Shown here one piece after another: positions 57,115 to 64,000 of a stretch of 64,000 bases of DNA (within the stretch, counting starts at the first letter, position 1; each line of letters starts with the position of its first letter). The translations under genes were made by a program, and so were the position numbers. This DNA is from Colwellia sp. 20A7 (GTDB taxonomy: Bacteria > Pseudomonadota > Gammaproteobacteria > Enterobacterales > Alteromonadaceae): contig NZ_CP047130.1 of NCBI RefSeq assembly GCF_009832865.1, positions 620,001-684,000 of the forward strand. The letters are read 5' to 3'. A model generated the notes under the pieces. That model saw only the letters and a list, made by a program, of their open reading frames with translations, was not told the origin of the DNA and did not search any database.

Positions 57115-58071
57115 CTATTTATTAACATTATATAGCTGTTTATAGTTTGGTACGTGACTCTCCCAAAATGGCGGCTCGCCAATATTAGTTTGTAATAGGT
57201 TAATAAATTCAGTAATTAATGGTGTTTGGTTTCTATGTGGGTAAACCGCATAGATGCCAGTATCCATCATCGATATTTTATGATCGGTTAATAAAGGTAC
57301 TAATTTTGATTCATTTATTGGTTGTTCCAAATTAAATAAATCAACCATGGTGTAGCCAATTCCGTCTTTAACAGCGCCAACCATTGATTTAACATCACTG
57401 ACTTTATAATTACCTTTCATTCTATAAATGTTAAATTTATCGCTAGTCGGTGATTCACTTAGCTGCATTTGATCTAACGTTACATCACCGTTACTGTATA
57501 TAACTGCTGGTAATGCGATGAGTTCTTCTGGTGTTTTAGGCAGTCCATGTCGCTTTATGAATTCTTCAGAAGCAATAATGACGAAATTTGTTTTCGCTAT
57601 TTTTTTTGCAATAAGGTTTGATTCGGCAAGCTTTCCAATGCGAAAGGCTAAATCAAAATGGTCGGCAATAATGTCACTTTTTTTATCGTCTAATGAAAGT
57701 GTTATTTTTACATCCGGAAACTTTTTGAGGTAACGGGAAATCGCAGGCTGTAAATATGTTTGGCCGAAGGCAATAGAAGACGTGATTCGAATATGACCTT
57801 TAGGTGTTTTATGGTACGAATCAGCAATATTTTTAATTTGATCCAATGTTCCAATCAATAATTGCGCCTGTGTAAGTATTTCCTCTCCTACGGGGGTTAA
57901 AGAAAATGAACGAGTAGAGCGATTTAATAATTGAATACCTAAACTGGTTTCAAGTTTCTTAATTTGTTTTGATAAATATGAATTATCCATATCTTGAAGT
58001 GCAGCAGCTTTGGCAAAAGATCCCTGCTGAACAACATCGAGAAATAATGATAATTGATTTGTGATAGACAT
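57115..58071 (-). CDS. LysR family transcriptional regulator
   Basis: A 318-residue LysR-type protein. Helix-turn-helix at about 4-60 (QLSLFLDVVQQGSFAKAAALQDMDNSYLSKQIKKLETSLGIQLLNRSTRSFSLT). The effector domain follows the CrgA-type group (GHIRITSSIAFGQTYLQPAI, DLAFRIGKL). The start at 58069-58071 with AAGAG upstream is preferred over a TTG at 58089. It is convergent with the dehydrogenase-nfsB-ABM unit and may regulate it, as LysR genes often act on neighbours. Confidence 0.88.
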   Translation of the reverse strand: MSITNQLSLFLDVVQQGSFAKAAALQDMDNSYLSKQIKKLETSLGIQLLNRSTRSFSLTPVGEEILTQAQLLIGTLDQIKNIADSYHKTPKGHIRITSSIAFGQTYLQPAISRYLKKFPDVKITLSLDDKKSDIIADHFDLAFRIGKLAESNLIAKKIAKTNFVIIASEEFIKRHGLPKTPEELIALPAVIYSNGDVTLDQMQLSESPTSDKFNIYRMKGNYKVSDVKSMVGAVKDGIGYTMVDLFNLEQPINESKLVPLLTDHKISMMDTGIYAVYPHRNQTPLITEFINLLQTNIGEPPFWESHVPNYKQLYNVNK

Positions 58072-58308
58072 ACAGCTCTTATTCTTCAACCCAAATATAT
58101 AAATGATATAGTAACTGAAGTAATTATTTTTTAAACATTTTAATATCGGCTTGATAGTAATTTATTGCGATACAGTTCATTATTTTATGAAAACTAAATA
58201 GTATGGGAATGGATGTCCAAGTTGATAACTTCCTTTATAGTGTAGGTAACATTTATAGTTGCAGTTTAAAGTGTAAAAAATATAAGCTGTTAAACACCAA
58301 GGGTTGGT

Positions 58309-58956
58309 ATGAACTTTGAAACACCTGACGACTTTATTGCTCGTATTGAAAAAGATCAGCAAGTTAACACATTTTTTTTAACTCAAAATTTAGGAGCAGA
58401 AGTACACTGGTTTTTTCATGAAGCATTGAAAGCGCTAAAATCAGAATTGTACTTATCAGCCTGCTCGAGTTTTGTTATTGGAATTGAGGCATCGATTAGA
58501 TTTACACAAGCGCAATTAGAGTCTAACGAGATAGTAAATAAACTAGATCCTATAAAAACATTAAGTAATCGACTTTTAAAGGTCGCCAAAGAAAATGGTT
58601 TACCTATTGAAAAGTTAGCTTTTCCATCAGAAACTGATTTTAATGGAAAGCTTCTATCTACAAAACCAGATTTAGTAAATGTTGAAATAGTACGTTTAAG
58701 GCATCATTTATGCCATGGTAATATTTTAGAGTTTAGAAATTCGGAGCTTGGAGATAGTGATATACTCTTTACTCCTGAATGCGTTCGTGATTTAGCTTAT
58801 GATCTTTATCAATTATCAAAAAACTGGGTTAGCGCACTTGCAGAATTTCGTTCACAGAAATTTGGTATATCCCCGTATATATTGAAGATGCAAGTTGTAA
58901 AAAGTCAGAGTGATCTACCCCCCGCTTTAACGAACACCAAACCTGAATCGGATTAA
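58309..58956 (+). CDS. HEPN-like helical protein, unknown function
   Basis: A 215-residue, mostly helical protein. The segment RLRHHLCHGN holds the R-x4-H motif (Arg131, His136) followed by Gly-Asn, the pattern of HEPN domains, many of which are RNases or nucleotidyltransferase partners. The upstream helix (VHWFFHEALKALKSELYLSACSSFVIGIEASIRF) also fits HEPN. It has an AAGGG ribosome site. It lies 8 bases before the Crp/Fnr gene, so the two are co-transcribed. HEPN membership is inferred from the motif. Confidence 0.6.
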   Translation: MNFETPDDFIARIEKDQQVNTFFLTQNLGAEVHWFFHEALKALKSELYLSACSSFVIGIEASIRFTQAQLESNEIVNKLDPIKTLSNRLLKVAKENGLPIEKLAFPSETDFNGKLLSTKPDLVNVEIVRLRHHLCHGNILEFRNSELGDSDILFTPECVRDLAYDLYQLSKNWVSALAEFRSQKFGISPYILKMQVVKSQSDLPPALTNTKPESD

Positions 58957-58964
58957 TTACTATT

Positions 58965-59726
58965 ATGCCAAAAGAATTATCTCATTTACCACAAAAAGCC
59001 AGCCCCGTATTAGTCAAGCAGGCGAATATTTTTGCCGATTTACCGGCGAAGTTAATTGAAGATTTTCAACAAGAATTTCAGCTTAACGAATGGTACAAGG
59101 GCGATTACATTAATTCAGATATTCTATCAAAGCGTTTTTTTGTGGTGATTGACGGACAGTTAGAAATAAAAAAAAGTAATCCTGAAACGGGCAGGGAAGC
59201 GACGTTAGATATGCTTTATGCAGGCGATTGTTTTGATTTAATGGTGTTATTTGACGACCAACCGCACAATGTGATTATTTCGCCGTTAACGACGGTAAAG
59301 TTATTGTCAGTAAAGCTTGCCACCATGCGACATTGGCTATGGACTTATCCTGAATTTAATCAACAATTCATGCCTTATTTAGCGAAAAAAATGCGTGAAA
59401 AAGAGCAGCAAGCCAGTGATTTAATTTTACATGACGTGCCAACACGGTTAAGTCGTATTATTCTAGAACACATTAATAAGATTAAATTTTATACGGGCAC
59501 GAAAGCGGCTGAACATCAGCATCATTTAGTCAATGGTTTGAACGATGAAACGCTAGCGCGAATGACTGGCTCAGTCAGGCAAGTGATCAATAAACAATTA
59601 CAATTGTGGAAAAAAGCCGACATTATAGATAAAAAGCGTAATCAGCTAATTATTAAAGATTTGGAAGCATTAGAAAAAGCTGCGTATGACACACAAACCT
59701 TAGCTAATGCGCCTTTAGAAAACTAA
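58965..59726 (+). CDS. Crp/Fnr family transcriptional regulator
   Basis: A 253-residue regulator with a cyclic-nucleotide-binding-like beta barrel (about 20-130, GDYINSDILSKRFFVVIDGQLEIKKSN) and a C-terminal helix-turn-helix (about 180-230, LNDETLARMTGSVRQVINKQLQLWKKADII). It lacks the Fnr cysteine cluster (only one Cys), and the Crp cAMP-contact residues are not evident, so its signal is unknown. It is downstream of the HEPN-like gene and faces the DUF3365 and cyd genes. Confidence 0.85.
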   Translation: MPKELSHLPQKASPVLVKQANIFADLPAKLIEDFQQEFQLNEWYKGDYINSDILSKRFFVVIDGQLEIKKSNPETGREATLDMLYAGDCFDLMVLFDDQPHNVIISPLTTVKLLSVKLATMRHWLWTYPEFNQQFMPYLAKKMREKEQQASDLILHDVPTRLSRIILEHINKIKFYTGTKAAEHQHHLVNGLNDETLARMTGSVRQVINKQLQLWKKADIIDKKRNQLIIKDLEALEKAAYDTQTLANAPLEN

Positions 59727-59790
59727 TACTAATCCGTGATGTGCTTAAATAAATGGGTTAACTACTTCATCAGCTCTGTGTTATTAACCG

Positions 59791-60396
59791 TTAATTACTT
59801 CTTTTTTGTAATGAAAAAGCGCCTCGAATATCACCCATTTTAAAACCTGTTGCTTGATCATGTGGGTATAGTGCATTAATTTTATCAGCAACGTTGCCAT
59901 TGATATTTTCACCATGACAGACTAAGCAACCACCAGCGGTTGGTATGGGTTTCATATAACGATAAACGGTTTCATCGCCGCTTTGTACCATTGCGGAATA
60001 TTCCATGGTACTAACATCTTCACCCGCGGCTTTACGTTGTTCAAATTGTGCTAATACAGTTGATTCCCATTGGTCAGGTGCATTGTTAGTGTTACGAAAC
60101 TTTGTTGATGTGCGACCAATAGTCCAGTTTGATAAAGCTGAATGCTTTTTAGCAATAGGCCCCGCATCGGTATTGCATACCGCTAATGCTTTTATCGGGC
60201 CTTCCGTTTTCATTGCCGTCGTTAATGTTGATTTTAAATCACTGCCAAACGCCTTTACTAATGAACGTGCTTCAAGGGCATTTTGCGAAGGCGCTGTTTT
60301 ATTAGTGGCTACTGCATTGGCGCTAGCGAATAAAGGTAAGATCATTAACGTCATGACTGTGTTTGTTATTAACATTTTTATAGCGATTGATTTCAT
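59791..60396 (-). CDS. Periplasmic DUF3365 (Tll0287-like) haem protein
   Basis: A 201-residue exported protein with a signal peptide (cut near ASANA) and one c-type haem site CLVCH (157-161). The DUF3365 domain (about 38-201) includes ALAVCNTDAGPIAKKHS and YRYMKPIPTAGGCLVCHG. Such domains act as redox or haem sensors. It lies 38 bases downstream of cydC on the same strand, consistent with a link to the cytochrome/thiol export of CydCD. Confidence 0.87.
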   Translation of the reverse strand: MKSIAIKMLITNTVMTLMILPLFASANAVATNKTAPSQNALEARSLVKAFGSDLKSTLTTAMKTEGPIKALAVCNTDAGPIAKKHSALSNWTIGRTSTKFRNTNNAPDQWESTVLAQFEQRKAAGEDVSTMEYSAMVQSGDETVYRYMKPIPTAGGCLVCHGENINGNVADKINALYPHDQATGFKMGDIRGAFSLQKRSN

Positions 60397-60434
60397 TTTT
60401 TATTCCCTATTATTTGATGTTCGTATTAAACGTA

Positions 60435-62216
60435 TTAAAAATAACTCAATAACGTTTGATAATACGCATTGTTGCTTGCTAATTCTTGATGACTCCCTTG
60501 TGCAATAATTCTGCCTTGTTCCATCACAATAATTTTATCCATTTTTTCTAGCATCAACGGTTTATGTGTGATCACAATTAAGCTTTGTTTATGCTGGTTA
60601 ACATGCGCTAAGGTATTTTCCATAACGGCTTGTTCATTCGTACGGTCTAAGCCTTTGGTTGGCTCGTCTAAAATTAATACACTGGCACTGCGAAGTAATA
60701 ATTGGGCGATTTGTAAACGCTGAATTTGTCCACCTGAAAGCCCTACGCCTGTTGAGCCTAGCCAGGTTTGCAAACCATCGGGTAATTCATCAATAAAATC
60801 AATTAAGTTCACTAACTGGCAAGCTTTGCGCATTTCTTCTAATGTTGCATCAGATTTTGCTAACCGTAAATTATCTTCAATACTGGCATCGAAAATATGG
60901 CCTTGTTGACTCATTAATGCAATTTCTTGGCGCAAAGAGGTTGACTCTATCTGGCTTAAATCTGTCTCAGCTAAAGTTATTCTGCCTTGGCTTGATGGCA
61001 GTGCTAACCCTGTTGGCCAAAACCCCATCAGTAAATTAATTAACGTTGATTTACCCGCGCCACTTGCACCAATAATTGCGACTTTTTCACCGGCTTTTAT
61101 CGAAAGATTAATATCCGTTAAACTGGCTGAGGTTTGTTCAGGGTAACAAAAGGTTAGGTTGTCGAAATGAATATCGCCTTGTTGGGCTTGTTCTACGCCA
61201 CTATCTGCCGGTTTTTGTTTATCAATAATGGCAAATAATCGTGCCGCGCTTGCTAAGCTTTGCGGTAATAATTGCAGCGCTAACGGCATACTGCTGACGG
61301 TTTCAAAGCTGACTAATACCAGTAAAATAACAGCCACTAACGATTTACTGTCGACTTCACCCGAGGTTAAAAAGGGTAATAACAGTAATAAGCAGGCAAG
61401 GGCTGATAAATGAATAAGTAAAAAGGTGATCGCGTTTAAACGGGCATTAATGCGCATTAAACGATAACGTACAGCGTAGTATTCTTGCGTAATATTGGCA
61501 ATAGAGCGCTGAAAACGAGTGCTCATTTGATAAACTAACAAGGTTTTAATTGCGCCCATGCCATTGACTAATGTTTCTGTTAAATGGCTTTCTAACTGTG
61601 ATGTTTTACGGGCGTCTTTGAGTGACGCGACATAACTTATTATCGGAAAAATAAGCGCGACTATTAATAATGCCGCTAACATTAACCAAGCAATGGTAGT
61701 AGAAAAGGTAGCTAAGGTATAACAAACAATCGGTACCGATATTAAAGCAACGATAATAGGTAGCAATACCCGTAGATAAAAGTTATCTAGATTCTCGATA
61801 TCTTGTTGTAACCTTGCTAGCAAATCTCCTGAACGTAAGTCCATTTGGTAATAAGGTAATAAAGGCTCAAGTTGTTGGTAAAAGTAATGGCGTAAGCTTG
61901 CTAATGCATTAAAGGTTGCTCGGTGAGTTAGCATTCGCTCTGCATATCGACCCGCAGTACGGACAATCGCTAAAAACCGAATGATTGCTGCTGGCGTAAA
62001 ATAATTTACGGTAATGCCCGTTGCGCCGCCAATCGCCATGAGGGTAATAAACCAGCCTGAAACCGCCAGTAAACTAATATTCGCTAATATGGTAATGACC
62101 GACAATAACGCGCCAAGCAACATTAACGGCAGTTGTGGTTTTAAAAGGTGAAGCAAGCGCATGAATGTTTTCATGCTGGCTTGGTCAGTCGTTGCTTGTG
62201 AGACATTAGCCTTCAT
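60435..62216 (-). CDS. cydC: Thiol reductant ABC exporter subunit CydC
   Basis: Half of the CydDC exporter that moves cysteine and glutathione to the periplasm for cytochrome bd and c assembly. The 593-residue protein has six N-terminal transmembrane helices (about 25-310) and an ATPase domain with Walker A IGASGAGKSTL, signature LSGGQIQRLQIAQLLL and Walker B VLILDEPTKGLD. Its ATG overlaps the cydD stop (ATGA-type, 4 bases). Confidence 0.94.
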   Translation of the reverse strand: MKANVSQATTDQASMKTFMRLLHLLKPQLPLMLLGALLSVITILANISLLAVSGWFITLMAIGGATGITVNYFTPAAIIRFLAIVRTAGRYAERMLTHRATFNALASLRHYFYQQLEPLLPYYQMDLRSGDLLARLQQDIENLDNFYLRVLLPIIVALISVPIVCYTLATFSTTIAWLMLAALLIVALIFPIISYVASLKDARKTSQLESHLTETLVNGMGAIKTLLVYQMSTRFQRSIANITQEYYAVRYRLMRINARLNAITFLLIHLSALACLLLLLPFLTSGEVDSKSLVAVILLVLVSFETVSSMPLALQLLPQSLASAARLFAIIDKQKPADSGVEQAQQGDIHFDNLTFCYPEQTSASLTDINLSIKAGEKVAIIGASGAGKSTLINLLMGFWPTGLALPSSQGRITLAETDLSQIESTSLRQEIALMSQQGHIFDASIEDNLRLAKSDATLEEMRKACQLVNLIDFIDELPDGLQTWLGSTGVGLSGGQIQRLQIAQLLLRSASVLILDEPTKGLDRTNEQAVMENTLAHVNQHKQSLIVITHKPLMLEKMDKIIVMEQGRIIAQGSHQELASNNAYYQTLLSYF

Positions 62217-64000
62217 AAGTCACCTCTCATATGCTCAGTCTTGGTAAGCTCATCCTTGGTAAGTAATTGCTGAGCATAATAACCCTTATGTGTTAACAAT
62301 TCTTGATGGGTACCAGACTCGATGATTTTTCCTTGCTCAATGACAATAATTTTTTTAGCGTCAATCACAGTATGTAAACGATGAGCAATAACAATAACAA
62401 TATTATTTTCTGCGTAGGCGTTAATGGATGAAGTGATAATTCTTTCAGTTTCTTGATCAAGGTAACTCGTTGGTTCGTCGAGTATGAGTACGCTAGGTTG
62501 ATGGTAAAAAACACGGGCTAAAGCTAAGCGTTGTGCTTGTCCGCCAGAAAGTCCAGCACCGGCTTCGCCAATTTTACTGTGAATACCTTGCTCAAGACTT
62601 TTTACAAAGCTTGCTAAGCCGGCTTTTTGCAGCGCATCGTTTATACGCTCTTCTTGATAATCATCCGACATGGCAATGTTAAAGGCTAATGAACCGTAAA
62701 ACACTTGTACTTGTTGTGAAATCCAGCCGCAATGTTGTAACCAGCTATCACGATTCGCTGAGGTTAATAACTGGTTGTTAATAGTTACTTGGCCTGAATT
62801 AGGGGTAATAAAACCTAATACTAAATCGGTTAACGTTGATTTTCCTGCGCCACTTTCACCAATAACGGCATATAAACCTTGAGATGAAAATTCAATATCA
62901 ATATTACTTAAGGTATTACTGCGCTGTGGATAAGCGAACTCGACTTGTTCAATTTTTATCGTAAAAGGGGCGGTAAAGCTGGTGCTTTCTGTTCTATCAG
63001 GCACCGGTTGGCTCAATATATCAACCAAGTCTTCAGCGGCGGTTACACCAGCCATTTTTGCATGATATTGCGTACCCAGCTGTCTAAAAGGTAAGTAAAA
63101 CTCAGGGGCTAATAATAAAACCCATAAGGCAAATACATAATCTACATCGCCATAATACAAACGAAAGCCTAACACTACGGCAACTAACGCAATTGAAATT
63201 GAGGCTAAAAACTCTAAAACAAAGGAGGAAAGAAAGGCGATTTTTAAAACGCCCATGGTTTGATCGCCATAATCATCACTGATTTTTTTGACGGCGGCAA
63301 TTTCTCTTTTTGATGCATTGAATATTTTTAGCTGGGTTAATCCCTGAATAATATCCAGAAAATGACTACTCATTCGTTGTAGTTTAGCCCAGTGTTTTTG
63401 GTTCAACTGTTCTGCTTTGTGACCAATAAGGATCATAAAAAACGGCACCATAGGTGCTGTTAATAATAAAATGAGTCCGGACTGCCAATCGATAGGGAAT
63501 ACAGCAATAAGTATTGCTAATGGAATGACGGCACAATAGGCAATAGTAGGGAGGTAGCCAGCAAAATAATCTTCTAGTGAATCTATTCCTTGGTGTAATA
63601 GATGGGCTAACTTAGCACTGCCTTTTGTTTGAGCAAAAGAAGGGCCTAATTGAAAAACACGATACAGTAATCGTGAACGAATATTTGCTTTTATATTCAT
63701 AGCACTGCGGCGACTATAGCATTCGCTAAAATAACCAAGAGCAGCACGACAAAAAATAAGCACTACTAACGTAATAATTACCATGCTAAAACCAGTAAAA
63801 ATGGTGCTATTAGTGGTTAGTTCATCACTTGCATCATTAAATAAACGAGTGCTTTTTTCTGTAAATATAACCCAATCAATAAGGTAAGCTAAAACGGCTG
63901 TTTGTAGGATCATTAATAGTCCATTTAATGATCCTAAAGCAATGGCGACACTCAATTTACCGTGAGCGTGCTTCTTTTGGGCTTTGAGCCATTTATTAAT
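62213..64000 (-). CDS. cydD: Thiol reductant ABC exporter subunit CydD (partial, N-terminus missing)
   Basis: The other half of CydDC. The frame continues past the TTG at 63955 to the end of the window: the residues just upstream (NKWLKAQKKHAHGK) match the start region of CydD, so only a handful of residues are missing. It has six transmembrane helices, then Walker A IGESGAGKSTL, signature LSGGQAQRLALARVF and Walker B VLILDEPTSYLD. It is read into cydC with a 4-base overlap. Confidence 0.93.
   Translation of the reverse strand: MNKWLKAQKKHAHGKLSVAIALGSLNGLLMILQTAVLAYLIDWVIFTEKSTRLFNDASDELTTNSTIFTGFSMVIITLVVLIFCRAALGYFSECYSRRSAMNIKANIRSRLLYRVFQLGPSFAQTKGSAKLAHLLHQGIDSLEDYFAGYLPTIAYCAVIPLAILIAVFPIDWQSGLILLLTAPMVPFFMILIGHKAEQLNQKHWAKLQRMSSHFLDIIQGLTQLKIFNASKREIAAVKKISDDYGDQTMGVLKIAFLSSFVLEFLASISIALVAVVLGFRLYYGDVDYVFALWVLLLAPEFYLPFRQLGTQYHAKMAGVTAAEDLVDILSQPVPDRTESTSFTAPFTIKIEQVEFAYPQRSNTLSNIDIEFSSQGLYAVIGESGAGKSTLTDLVLGFITPNSGQVTINNQLLTSANRDSWLQHCGWISQQVQVFYGSLAFNIAMSDDYQEERINDALQKAGLASFVKSLEQGIHSKIGEAGAGLSGGQAQRLALARVFYHQPSVLILDEPTSYLDQETERIITSSINAYAENNIVIVIAHRLHTVIDAKKIIVIEQGKIIESGTHQELLTHKGYYAQQLLTKDELTKTEHMRGDL

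Noticed and set aside
60005..60508. 167-codon plus-strand frame opposite the DUF3365 gene
   Set aside because: Spans two real genes on the other strand and resembles no protein.

Overview
The window looks like chromosomal DNA of a marine, probably cold-adapted gammaproteobacterium of the Alteromonadales, most like Colwellia. This is judged from protein similarity I recognise, low GC content, lysine/asparagine-rich proteins, and gene neighbourhoods shared with enteric and Shewanella-type genomes (hslU-hslV-ftsN-priA-rpmE; pabA-argD-astA). No search was run, so the genus is an inference. About 50 genes are present. Two run off the ends: astA at base 1 and cydD at base 64000.

Layout. (1) 1-5717, minus strand: arginine metabolism (astA, argD) with an HDOD signalling protein, a pabA/trpG glutaminase and the MOSC-ferredoxin protein YcbX. 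(2) 5815-10641, plus: mpl and a large secreted TolB-propeller/amidohydrolase. (3) 11302-15392: rraA, a GGDEF/EAL protein, a propeller-like exported protein and a DUF971 protein. (4) 15426-24100: a core block with heat-shock protease hslVU (sigma-32-type promoter), ftsN, priA, rpmE, dnaB, yjbQ and metR (MetJ operator). (5) 24495-31458, minus: a six-gene vitamin B12 uptake operon (btuD-btuC-btuR-btuF-btuB-lipoprotein) headed by a cobalamin riboswitch and a MetJ box. (6) 31790-37616: two complementary bacterioferritin subunits, bfd, an M13 peptidase lipoprotein, TetR, a ThrE-type exporter and a small membrane protein. (7) 37713-44356: PEP-CTERM surface genes (PrsT-like TPR protein, choice-of-anchor A protein) and a second GGDEF/EAL protein. 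(8) 44727-47937: small membrane protein, an isolated dnaK and a gene fragment. (9) 47944-50515: a complete IS66-family element. (10) 50549-59726: accessory metabolism and regulation (MFS, flavoprotein, PadR; dehydrogenase-nfsB-monooxygenase with LysR; HEPN-like protein with Crp/Fnr regulator). (11) 59791-64000: a haem-binding DUF3365 protein and cydC/cydD.

How the genes work together. Methionine and cobalamin are linked: metR carries a strong MetJ operator, and the B12 operon has both a MetJ-type box and a B12 riboswitch, so B12 uptake is probably tied to methionine need. The last gene of that operon encodes a cadherin-plus-propeller lipoprotein whose start codon directly abuts the btuB stop codon. 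It resembles in design the BtuG surface B12-binding lipoproteins of Bacteroides and is the best candidate here for an undescribed component. Iron storage is split between two Bfr subunits, one with the ferroxidase site and one with the haem ligand.

Three copies of a 162-bp element with imperfect terminal inverted repeats (10826-10987, 22971-23132, 53260-53421) are scattered through the window and look like a non-autonomous mobile repeat. No tRNA, rRNA or CRISPR array was seen.
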